A model generated the notes under the pieces. The model saw only the letters and a list, made by a program, of their open reading frames with translations. It had not been told where the DNA came from and did not search any database. The position numbers and the translations under genes are program-made. From positions 1-5,349 of the forward strand of contig PLMF01000405.1 of the NCBI GenBank assembly GCA_003142355.1: 5,349 nucleotides of DNA, written 5' to 3'. Shown piece after piece: positions 1 through 5,349 of this stretch. The number at the start of each line of letters is the position of its first letter. Position 1 is the stretch's first letter. Source of the stretch: Bryobacterales bacterium. Its GTDB lineage: Bacteria > Acidobacteriota > Terriglobia > Bryobacterales > Bryobacteraceae.

Positions 1-300
1 GCCGTCTTTTCTTCTTTGCCAGTCGCCGAAGCGCTCGATCCAATTGTCGGTGGGCTGGTCGTGTTTGGGCATGCCGAAACCATGGCCGCCGGCAGCATAG
101 GTGTGTAACTCGGCGGGCTTGTTGGCGACTTTCCAGGCCAGGAAGAGCGAGGGGCTGGAGGCGGATACCGGGTCGTTGTAGGCGTGCAGGAAGAAGATGG
201 GGTTTCCTCGCGTGGGTCGGTGGAATCTCGGGCGATGAACTGTGCATGCGCCGGGTTGGGCACCATGATCGGCAGGCGGAGTTCGGCTGCGGCCCCGGCG
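1..300 (-). pseudogene. Alpha/beta hydrolase C-terminal remnant, truncated and apparently frameshifted
   Basis: Read on the minus strand, bases about 204-1 encode the end of a small esterase/dienelactone-hydrolase-like alpha/beta hydrolase. Visible motifs are IFFLHAYNDPVS, which carries the catalytic Asp, KPAELHTYAAGGHGFGMP, which carries the catalytic His, and a terminal DNWIERFGDWQRRKDG that continues past the window edge. Upstream, family-like sequence continues in a different frame (FIARDSTDPREETP just before IFFLHA), so a one-base shift near 199-206 is likely. The nucleophile elbow (GxSxGG) and the ~180 residues before it are absent, because the VOC gene ends only about 200 bp upstream. 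The fragment therefore cannot be an active enzyme by itself. The shift could be a sequencing error, but the missing N-terminus cannot. The family assignment is fairly sure; the exact upstream limit of the remnant is not. Confidence -1.
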
Positions 301-371
301 AGATATAAAACTCGAAAGCGACGAGACGTGGCGGTTGAGCGCCTTCGTTGCGCCATTCCCCCAGACCAGGG

Positions 372-386
372 GTGGGGCTGCCCCAC
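372..386. repeat. Perfect inverted repeat (hairpin) downstream of the VOC gene
   Basis: GTGGGG-ctg-CCCCAC forms a perfect 6-bp stem with a 3-base loop, 20 bases beyond the VOC stop codon on the minus strand. A second G/C-rich pairing possibility (CCCC-agac-cAGGGG) lies directly next to it at about 358-372. There is no T-tract on either strand, so it is not a classical intrinsic terminator. It could still slow or end transcription of the VOC mRNA, or be a dispersed intergenic repeat. Confidence -1.
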
Positions 387-405
387 TCAACTTCCTGGAA
401 AGCTG

Positions 406-1326
406 CTACGGATTTAGAATCGGCGAGCAGCAAGGCGGCTGAACCGGTTTCGGCTCCATCAGCTCCGCGGGCGTGTAGTTCGGATCGTACAGATTCAACT
501 GCCACTTCCCGTCACGGCCGATCTTCGGTTTTTCCGTCGGATTCATACCGCGCTCCACCACGGTCTTGTATCCCTGCTCCGTACTTGAGACGCCCAGCGC
601 CAAGTGATTCATGATGCCGAGAGTTCGCGGCGATGGATGAGATTGGTTCAGCATGTATTCGAACCAGTCCGTACCATCGGGCACGCGAATCGAGACCCAA
701 TCGGTACGTTCGTCCGTCATGCCTCCGTACCACTGCAAGCGAAATCCCAGGATGTCCCGGTACAGCTTGTCCGCTGCGGCGCGGTCCTGAACGGTGAAAC
801 CCACGTGAATCATGCGTTCGGAAACGCGGGTCGGCGGCAGCACCTTCCCGAAGTTCCGGCTGTGCAGCGATCCCGGCGCGTACTCGACGAACTCCACCAT
901 GTGCCCGTCCGCATCCTTGATGAAGAAGCTCAGGTTGCCGTCCCCATCCGGCTCGATCGCGCCCGGGACCGTTACGCCGCGGCTCGCCAGGTAATCCCGT
1001 AACCGCCGGGCTTCGCTTGTCTCGAAGGCGATGTGGGAAAGCCGGTCTTCCGTTTCCTGTTTCAGCGTCGGCTCTACTTCGATGTACTGGTCGTCGTTCA
1101 CCTTGAACACTGCGAGCGAATCGAGGCCGAACGGTTCCTGAAATCTCAGGTAGCGGCCGTAAAAATTGCGCGCCGCGGCCAGATCGTTGGTCTTCAGCCG
1201 TATGTGGGCAACGCCCAGGATCGGTGGGCGCGCCGGGCCGCCCGGCGTCTGGGCCATCAGAACGGGAGCGGCCGCAACCAGAACCATGATGAGGAGATAT
1301 CCGGAAAGCATGACGTCATTGTACAT
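406..1326 (-). CDS. Secreted VOC (glyoxalase/bleomycin-resistance/dioxygenase fold) protein with two modules
   Basis: This is a 306-residue protein with an N-terminal hydrophobic segment (residues 6-25, ending VLMAQ) that reads as a signal peptide, so it probably acts outside the cytoplasm. Two vicinal-oxygen-chelate modules follow. Module 1 covers about 36-150 (VAHIRL with H41, LSHIAFE with H98, HMVEFVEY with E145). Module 2 covers about 170-292 (MIHVGF with H174, MNHLAL with H241, AELMEP with E288). H174/H241/E288 match the usual His/His/Glu metal-ligand pattern. Its substrate cannot be told: VOC proteins include glyoxalases, dioxygenases, epimerases and binding proteins. The C-terminal PCCSP tail is familiar from acidobacterial homologues, so the 3' end looks natural. 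The start may be the ATG at 1326 or the ATG five codons later (1311); neither has a convincing ribosome-binding site. It is transcribed divergently from the gene at 1370. Confidence -1.
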   Translation of the reverse strand: MYNDVMLSGYLLIMVLVAAAPVLMAQTPGGPARPPILGVAHIRLKTNDLAAARNFYGRYLRFQEPFGLDSLAVFKVNDDQYIEVEPTLKQETEDRLSHIAFETSEARRLRDYLASRGVTVPGAIEPDGDGNLSFFIKDADGHMVEFVEYAPGSLHSRNFGKVLPPTRVSERMIHVGFTVQDRAAADKLYRDILGFRLQWYGGMTDERTDWVSIRVPDGTDWFEYMLNQSHPSPRTLGIMNHLALGVSSTEQGYKTVVERGMNPTEKPKIGRDGKWQLNLYDPNYTPAELMEPKPVQPPCCSPILNP

Positions 1327-1369
1327 CCCGTCGCCTGCCCTTGCCTGCCATCTGCTAATTTACGTATCT
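1327..1369. promoter_or_regulatory. Short divergent intergenic region, presumed to hold both promoters
   Basis: Only 43 bp separate the two divergent start codons, so promoter elements for both genes must lie here or inside the coding ends. It contains an AT-rich patch (CTAATTTACGTATCTA, 1355-1370) that offers -10-like hexamers on both strands. No Shine-Dalgarno sequence precedes the plus-strand ATG, which could mean a leaderless or very short leader. No exact promoter can be assigned by eye. Confidence -1.
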
Positions 1370-2158
1370 ATGAAGACCTTGCCGCTTCTGCTGCTATTCG
1401 CCGCCGCTTTGCATCTGTGCGCGCAAGCGCCCGGCGCGCCGCCGGCCGCCGCTCCCAGCGTGCCCGATTGGGCGCTGCCCGGCTCCGCCGCCCGTTCGCA
1501 GGTCCCGCCGCCCATGGACTTTCACCGGCCCAGCAAGAATTTCGATGCGCCGATCGGCGTTTTCCAGGGCCAGTCCGATATCGGCGCGGCGCCGGTTCCC
1601 GGCAGCGCCAGCTACGATCCCGCCACCCGGCAATACACGATCCACTCGGCTGGTTACAACATCTGGTATCAGCGCGACGAGTTCCGCTTCCTCTGGAAGA
1701 AGATGTCCGGCGACATCTCTCTGGCGGCCGACGTTTCGTTTCCCAATCCCCAGGGCTACGGCGACCGCAAGGCCGTCCTCGTGATCCGCCAGGATCTTGA
1801 CGACGATTCGAAAGAGGTCATGGCGGGCCAGCACGGTGCCGGGATGATCCACCTCGCGTGGCGCGCCGCGCGAGGCGAGCAGATGAAGGATGCCGAGTAC
1901 CGCTTCGGCGGCACGCTCGCTAACGTCAAGGCCCGGCGCATCGGAATCGAGAAGCGCGGCGACTCGATCGCCCTCTTGGTCAGCATCGAAGGCGAACCGC
2001 TGCACCAGTTCGGCCCTCCCATCGCGCTCCATTTTGATGAGCCCTTCGACGTCGGCATCGGCTTCTGCTCGCACCTACCGGCAACTGTCGATACCGCCGT
2101 GCTCTCCAACGTGGTTCTGGAGAACGCCGCGGGGAAGACGCACTGGGGCCGCACTTAG
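1370..2158 (+). CDS. Secreted concanavalin-like beta-sandwich protein (DUF1349-like), function unknown
   Basis: This is a 262-residue protein. The ATG at 1370 was chosen because it begins a typical signal peptide: MKT, a run of Leu/Ala, and an AQA-P cleavage site near residue 20. The open frame extends further upstream but there runs antisense through the VOC gene. A Pro/Ala-rich linker (21-50) leads into a conserved domain at about 58-255. Recognisable stretches are GVFQGQSDIG, YNIWYQRDEFRFLWKKMSGD, GYGDRKAVLVIRQ, HGAGMIHLAWR, RIGIEKRGD, HFDEPFDVGIGFCSH and TAVLSNVVLENA. This layout is known from acidobacterial proteins of the DUF1349/laminin-G-like fold. In some of those it precedes a TolB-type beta-propeller and is annotated as a Tol biopolymer transport protein; here no propeller follows. 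A carbohydrate- or cell-surface-binding role is plausible but unproven. Cys17 is not in a good lipobox (LHLC), so a lipoprotein is unlikely. Confidence -1.
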   Translation: MKTLPLLLLFAAALHLCAQAPGAPPAAAPSVPDWALPGSAARSQVPPPMDFHRPSKNFDAPIGVFQGQSDIGAAPVPGSASYDPATRQYTIHSAGYNIWYQRDEFRFLWKKMSGDISLAADVSFPNPQGYGDRKAVLVIRQDLDDDSKEVMAGQHGAGMIHLAWRAARGEQMKDAEYRFGGTLANVKARRIGIEKRGDSIALLVSIEGEPLHQFGPPIALHFDEPFDVGIGFCSHLPATVDTAVLSNVVLENAAGKTHWGRT

Positions 2159-2161
2159 TAA

Positions 2162-2217
2162 GCTGCGTCTGCAGCATGAGGCGGCGATTGTTGGGGAATG
2201 CGGCGGCGCCGCCCGCA
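2162..2217. terminator. Hairpins in the convergent gap, possible bidirectional terminator
   Basis: Between the stop codons of two converging reading frames there are two inverted repeats. One is GCTGC-gtct-GCAGC (2162-2175). The other is the GC palindrome GGCGGCGCCGCC (2202-2213), whose stem can be extended by TGC/GCA with one bulged base. Their position suits transcription ending from both sides. Neither is followed by a T-run, so intrinsic termination is uncertain. Confidence -1.
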
Positions 2218-2219
2218 CC

Positions 2220-2876
2220 TTACGCCCACCGCAGTAACTCCCGCGCCTCCACCTTCGATTCGTCGAGATCGATTCCGTACCCTGGCCCTTCCGGCAGCGC
2301 AAAATGAGCATCCTTCGGCGCCGGTGGCGTCTTCTCGAAATGGTAATAAGACTGCATTTTCACGATCAGGTACTCCGCAAGCGGGCAGACTGTCGGCGAT
2401 TGGCTCGCAATCACGTGGAGCGCTGCGTGCAGGCTGTGCCCATGCGGGATCACCGGCACATCGAAGATCGAAGCCAGCGTGCAGATCTCGATCAGCTCCG
2501 AAGTCCCCCCGCACCACTCCGGATCGCACTGCACCACACTCAAGGCATTCTCCTTGAGATAGTCGTACACTTCCCATCGTCCCTGGATATGTTCGCCCGA
2601 GGCCACCGGAATCGACGTGCCCTTCCGCAGTTGCGCGAAGCTGTCGATCTTCTCCGCCTGCGTGGCCTCTTCGATCCATCGCGGCCTGTACCGCTCCACC
2701 TGTTTGGCCCACTCCAGCGCATAGGTGAGGTCCCACCCGCTGTAGACGTCGAACATGAGTTCCGTCTCCTCACCCACGGCCTCGCGCAGAATGCGCACCT
2801 GTTCGACGTTCTTCTTCATCCCTTCCGGCCCCTCGCCCGGCCCATGGGCGAGAAACCACTTTTGATACCGATACGC
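2220..2876 (-). pseudogene. Mandelate racemase/enolase-superfamily dehydratase, C-terminal part only
   Basis: On the minus strand about 219 residues match the C-terminal barrel of galactonate-dehydratase-like enolases. Recognisable pieces are YRYQKWFLAHGPGEGPEGM, ELMFDVYSGWDL, PRWIEEATQ, IPVASGEHIQGRWE, QCDPEWCGGTSELIEICTLAS, VPVIPHGHSLHAALHVIASQ and EYLIVKMQ. The three metal-binding acids are present (Asp of FDVYS, Glu of WIEE, Glu of SGEH), as is the His-rich PHGHS segment. The protein ends naturally at ELLRWA. Homology begins abruptly at AYRYQKWF. The N-terminal capping domain and first barrel strands, roughly 180 residues of a ~400-residue family, are missing. In their place lies the end of the S24 gene, whose stop codon (2881-2879) is within a few bases of the break. 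An in-frame ATG at 2819 (MKKNVEQ) could allow translation, but the enzyme should be inactive. Confidence -1.
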
Positions 2877-2878
2877 TG

Positions 2879-3934
2879 TCACAACGGCCTCTCGCTGTTC
2901 TTGAGGCAGAAGCCGGCCCTCAGGTATTTGAGGTCCGGTCGGACAACGAAAAGGAACTCTCCCAAGACTCTGATCTCTTCGGCAGACGGAACGTCCCAAG
3001 ACTTATATCGAGGGTTGGTCGATTCCAAGGTCAGGCGCTGGTGTAGCCAAGCCGAATCGCCCCGCTCGTTCGGATCGACGGCTTTGGAAGCCCGAACTAC
3101 TTTGACTGTATAGCTGCCCCCTCCCAACTCGTTGCAGTGCTCGATTAGCAACACCTTGCCTTCGCGGGAGCCGACGATCTTAGATCGAAAGGCGCACAGG
3201 CAGACGTCTGGAATCTCCGGTTCCATCGAGTGGCCATGAACGTGGATGACGAACATGTCGTCAGTGAGCGGCAGATCGGTCCGAACCTCGACCCACCCCT
3301 GAGGATTCACAACCATCTGCCTTCCAAACCTACCTGCTGCCGCTTCGAGGGTGTATTGCGGCAGATGGGTACGGAAGGGCAGGACCTTGGGCCGAATGAG
3401 CTTGGCGTACAGCCTGTCCACGGTCGTGGCAGCACAGTCCTCAATAAGAACGCGCTTGCGCGTGGAAATCCGCACCGCGTTGGACAACGTTGACTCCAGC
3501 CACTCAACGCATTTCCCGGCGCCGAGTTCGTCCGCGCTCTGCGAAATATAGTCAGGCAGTTCCTTAAACCAGTCCGCCTCGTCGCCAGCGAACTCCTCGA
3601 CATCACGTCGAAAACGCCAGTACAGTCGATCGGAGCCGGCGTCAATCAAGAGGACACCGATCTTCTGAAGGTTCGTGTTTGGCAAAACCGCTTGTACCAA
3701 CAGGTACTGTCCCTTAGATCTTGTCGATACCGGTAATCCGGCCATCAGCCTGCCAGACTGTCGCGAGTGTTCGGCAGCACTTCGCACTGCCTCCAGCAAG
3801 AAATCCATCCTGCGGACGGCGTCCTGACACTGATCGCATTGGGGCAAATGTGCCTCAAAGTCGGTGAGTTCGGCTCCCTGCAATCTGCCCATTGAGAAGC
3901 GTTCGACCAAATCGTCGTTGTTGTGAGGATTCAT
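2879..3934 (-). CDS. Anti-sigma-type zinc finger + conserved middle domain + S24 (LexA/UmuD-like) peptidase fusion
   Basis: This 351-residue protein has three parts. Residues 1-50 look like a zinc-binding anti-sigma (ZAS) domain, with ELTDFEAHLPQCDQC giving H29-x3-C33-x2-C36; H4 may be the fourth ligand. Residues about 76-195 are a conserved region (KIGVLLIDAGSDRLYWRFRRD; WLESTLSNAVRIS; LPFRTHLPQYTL) loosely reminiscent of DUF3037. Residues about 196-331 are an S24 domain: AAAGRFG with a possible Ala200-Gly201 cleavage site, VHGHSMEPEIPD with nucleophile Ser236, and SYTVKVVRAS with general-base Lys278. The usual IPDG reads IPDV. There is no helix-turn-helix and no membrane segment, so it is not a LexA-type repressor and is probably cytosolic. 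The ATG at 3934 is supported by AAGGAGG six bases upstream, and it overlaps the preceding small ORF by ATGA. A plausible role is a signal-triggered self-cleaving regulator; its partner is unknown. Confidence -1.
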   Translation of the reverse strand: MNPHNNDDLVERFSMGRLQGAELTDFEAHLPQCDQCQDAVRRMDFLLEAVRSAAEHSRQSGRLMAGLPVSTRSKGQYLLVQAVLPNTNLQKIGVLLIDAGSDRLYWRFRRDVEEFAGDEADWFKELPDYISQSADELGAGKCVEWLESTLSNAVRISTRKRVLIEDCAATTVDRLYAKLIRPKVLPFRTHLPQYTLEAAAGRFGRQMVVNPQGWVEVRTDLPLTDDMFVIHVHGHSMEPEIPDVCLCAFRSKIVGSREGKVLLIEHCNELGGGSYTVKVVRASKAVDPNERGDSAWLHQRLTLESTNPRYKSWDVPSAEEIRVLGEFLFVVRPDLKYLRAGFCLKNSERPL

Positions 3935-4161
3935 CGTAGGCCTCCTTGCCCTTCGGCACTCGTGAGAAATGACTCAAGTGTGCTCACCAACAGTAACCCC
4001 CTACTTGCTCCAGAAACAGGCGGCCGATGCAGAGTGTCCATATCCGGCCGAGAGGGTCTTGCCCGCAGGCACATCGCGGCGGTGACGCGGATCGCGGTGA
4101 AGATGCTCATTTTGCCCGGCGGCAAGCCTTCAGCTTGGATGATATTGACAGTCGTACTCAT
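3931..4161 (-). CDS. Small hypothetical ORF between kinase and S24 gene
   Basis: This is a 76-codon ORF starting MSTTVNIIQAEGLPPGK and ending SAEGQGGLR. I recognise no family in it. Two sequence signs favour it being translated. An AGGTG motif lies nine bases before its ATG (4161-4159), and its TGA stop overlaps the ATG of the next gene (ATGA), the usual sign of translational coupling. ECF sigma genes are often joined to ZAS anti-sigma genes in this way, but the product is far too short for a sigma factor and shows no sigma-2 or sigma-4 motif. Without it there would be a 291-bp hole in an otherwise tight operon. It may be a small partner protein, a remnant, or merely leader sequence. The open frame extends further upstream into the kinase gene, which weakens the coding argument. 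Confidence -1.
   Translation of the reverse strand: MSTTVNIIQAEGLPPGKMSIFTAIRVTAAMCLRARPSRPDMDTLHRPPVSGASRGLLLVSTLESFLTSAEGQGGLR
3941..3947 (-). promoter_or_regulatory. Strong ribosome-binding site of the zinc-finger/S24 gene
   Basis: The minus strand reads AAGGAGG, then six bases, then ATG (3934-3932). It is the best Shine-Dalgarno sequence in the window and fixes this start. It lies inside the last codons of the upstream small ORF. Confidence -1.
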
Positions 4162-4225
4162 GATGTGGAACACCTGGCGACAACGTTGTTCTTGGTGCGG
4201 GACAATTTGTCCGAGCACAAACAAG

Positions 4226-5092
4226 TCACTGTTGGCGAGCGCCGAGGACGAACGGAACGCTCTGTGCTGGCATCGCTTGGATGCATTTGACGGTTTCTGC
4301 CAAGAGTTCCGGTACGCGCTCGCGTCGATCATAAAGCTGATTCAAGACCCGCTGAAGCTCGTGCTCCTGGCCTTCAACCCAAGCGGGCGGGAGTAGCTTA
4401 AATATCCCATCCAACACATCCTGACCGATCTGCATGACGGCACTCACCCAGGGCTCAAAATCGCGGAGTGATAGCCTCCGACCGTAGATGATGCGCCGCA
4501 TGTAGATACCCTGGACCGGCGAATCGTAGAATGTCCAGTCGCGGCCCTGGAATGCCAAACCGTTATCGATGAATTGTGCCACCCACCCGACGCGTGGGTA
4601 TCCCGGCATCTCGGTGTTGATCTGCGCCCGGTAGAACACCGCCTGCCGCCCATCGGCATTGGATACCCATTTGTCGAACGCCATTACGCCCAGAAAATCG
4701 CCGCGATTGACAACCTCCCACAACATCGCGCTGGGCAGGAAATCGAAGACGGTTGCAGGAACGGCGCCGCCGACGTGTTGGGAGCCGAAGTGAGGTCCGA
4801 TTTCCGGCATAACCGTTTTGTTCGATCCTTGAGAAAGGCGTACTCCCGGGTTCGCCTTTAAGAAATCGCGGCCGAGATTTACCACGGCAATTCCCGGCGT
4901 ATGGATTCCGAGCCGCTTCAGGAGAAGGGATGAGACGAACTCATTGTCCAGAACCCTGCGGCCGCCCTGGGGATTATTGGAGAATTTCACAACGTAGAAG
5001 GAACCATCGTCGCACTCCAATAAGTGCGCCTGTGCGCTGCCACGCATTTTCCGAACGAACCGTTTCGCATTGACTGATTGCACTCTTTGCAC
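4226..5092 (-). CDS. HipA-like protein kinase (HipA_2-type)
   Basis: This 288-residue protein resembles stand-alone HipA-like Ser/Thr kinases, which lack the N-terminal HipB-binding part of classical HipA. Visible kinase elements are FYVVKF (Lys36, ATP phosphate contact), LDNEFVSSLLLKRLG (Glu51, helix-C-type Glu), FDKWVSNADGRQ (Asp147, putative catalytic base, with Asn145) and VAQFIDNGLAF (Asp176, metal-binding DFG equivalent). The usual NxDRHxxN loop reads NADGRQAVF, so the second Asn is not obvious. The same wording occurs in this subfamily as I recall it. The start is GTG at 5092, supported by GAGG eight bases upstream and by family-like sequence (AKRFVRKMRGSAQAHLLE) before the next ATG at codon 16. 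It heads an apparent minus-strand operon, 64 bp before the small ORF and 291 bp before the S24 gene. Genes of this kinase type are often next to DUF3037 genes. Its substrate is unknown. Confidence -1.
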   Translation of the reverse strand: MQRVQSVNAKRFVRKMRGSAQAHLLECDDGSFYVVKFSNNPQGGRRVLDNEFVSSLLLKRLGIHTPGIAVVNLGRDFLKANPGVRLSQGSNKTVMPEIGPHFGSQHVGGAVPATVFDFLPSAMLWEVVNRGDFLGVMAFDKWVSNADGRQAVFYRAQINTEMPGYPRVGWVAQFIDNGLAFQGRDWTFYDSPVQGIYMRRIIYGRRLSLRDFEPWVSAVMQIGQDVLDGIFKLLPPAWVEGQEHELQRVLNQLYDRRERVPELLAETVKCIQAMPAQSVPFVLGARQQ

Positions 5093-5100
5093 CCACTTGA

Positions 5101-5164
5101 CCTCAGCTGACAGTTATACACCGTGATAGTGAGGGAACCCGCACTTGGATCTCAAGAATTCTTG
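5101..5164 (-). promoter_or_regulatory. Putative promoter/operator and ribosome-binding site of the kinase operon
   Basis: Reading toward the kinase there is a perfect 12-bp palindrome CAAGAATTCTTG (5153-5164), then a TATAAC hexamer (5118-5113) suitable as a -10 element, then GAGG (5104-5101) eight bases from the GTG start. No good -35 hexamer sits 16-18 bases before TATAAC, which fits a promoter needing an activator or a non-housekeeping sigma factor. The palindrome would lie about 45-58 bases before the presumed transcription start, a usual place for an activator site. This is assigned by eye only. Confidence -1.
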
Positions 5165-5349
5165 TCGCCGGGTGCGACTCGTTCGGTAACGCCGACGTGC
5201 CGAGCATCACTGCTGTCCGGCTAAAGTGTTTCGAAAATTGATAACTACGGTTGAATCAGTGCGGTAGGAGGAATAGCCGATTTTTCGATTTGAACTTTTC
5301 TGGGCGCGCGCGGGAGAAAAACCGCCGCGGCGGGCACCTTGGCCGATGG
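5165..5349. other. Right flank without a recognisable gene
   Basis: No family is recognisable here on either strand. On the minus strand an open frame enters from the right edge and stops at 5245-5247; its 34 codons end in QIEKSAIPPTALIQP. This could be the C-terminus of a neighbouring gene but is too short to judge. A second minus frame stays open to 5207. A plus-strand GGAGG (5267-5271) has no standard start codon at a suitable distance. CCGCCGCGGCGG near 5323-5334 is a GC palindrome with no room for a loop. Nothing seen here matches the missing N-terminus of the dehydratase. Confidence -1.

Noticed and set aside
1311..1325. Adjacent palindromes TGACGTCA and TGTACA at the VOC start
   Set aside because: They are short and lie within the coding start; palindromes of 6-8 bp are common by chance.
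1166..1369. Upstream extension of the secreted beta-sandwich protein frame (start at 1166)
   Set aside because: It runs antisense through the start of the VOC gene, and the ATG at 1370 begins a clear signal peptide.
1033..1800. Long plus-strand open frame of 255 codons
   Set aside because: It overlaps two well-supported genes in other frames and is rich in Arg/Ala/Gly, as expected for a shadow frame in GC-rich DNA.
1394..2074. Minus-strand 226-codon frame opposite the beta-sandwich gene
   Set aside because: It is antisense to a gene with a signal peptide and a recognisable domain, and its own translation resembles no family.
2877..2999. N-terminal extension of the dehydratase frame (starting MGRSVCRRDQSLG)
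   Set aside because: It is the out-of-frame end of the S24 gene and has no dehydratase character, so I treated it as a chance fusion at the junction.
3923..4396. Plus-strand 157-codon frame across the small-ORF region
   Set aside because: It overlaps the ends of the kinase and S24 genes on the opposite strand and has no recognisable motif or ribosome-binding site.
5313..5334. GC palindrome CCGCCGCGGCGG beside a short A/T run, considered as a minus-strand terminator
   Set aside because: A usable loop leaves only about four base pairs of stem, and no gene end is clearly placed before it.
1..5349. CRISPR arrays, tRNA/rRNA genes, riboswitches, insertion-sequence ends
   Set aside because: I saw no spaced direct repeats, no tRNA- or rRNA-like conserved segments, and no transposase or paired terminal inverted repeats.

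Overview
The window reads as a GC-rich bacterial chromosome segment. The left-hand families (secreted two-module VOC protein, secreted beta-sandwich protein, galactonate-dehydratase-type enolase, small alpha/beta hydrolase) and their wording resemble Acidobacteriota of the Bryobacterales/Solibacter kind. This placement is an inference from recognised protein style, not from a marker gene.

Left half (1-2880). A minus-strand remnant of an alpha/beta hydrolase C-terminus runs off the left edge and appears frameshifted. Next is an intact minus-strand VOC protein with a signal peptide (406-1326). A 43-bp divergent gap separates it from an intact plus-strand secreted beta-sandwich protein (1370-2158). 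A short convergent gap with GC-rich inverted repeats follows. Then comes the C-terminal ~220 residues of a mandelate racemase/enolase-superfamily dehydratase (2220-about 2876, minus), whose N-terminal half is missing.

Right half (2879-5092, all minus strand). The missing dehydratase N-terminus is replaced, within a few bases, by the end of an apparent operon. In transcription order it holds a HipA-like kinase (GTG start, 5092-4226), an uncertain 76-codon ORF (4161-3931), and a 351-residue protein (3934-2879). The 351-residue protein joins an anti-sigma-type zinc finger, a conserved middle domain and a LexA/UmuD-type S24 peptidase domain. The small ORF overlaps the last gene by ATGA, and the last gene has a strong AAGGAGG ribosome-binding site. 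A 12-bp perfect palindrome and a TATAAC hexamer lie upstream of the kinase.

The most interesting content is this kinase plus zinc-finger/S24 cassette, apparently inserted into a metabolic gene. It looks like a signal-responsive regulatory module (phosphorylation combined with self-cleavage), perhaps in stress or defence. That role is inference. The left-hand genes are ordinary secreted or catabolic functions mixed with decaying gene remnants.
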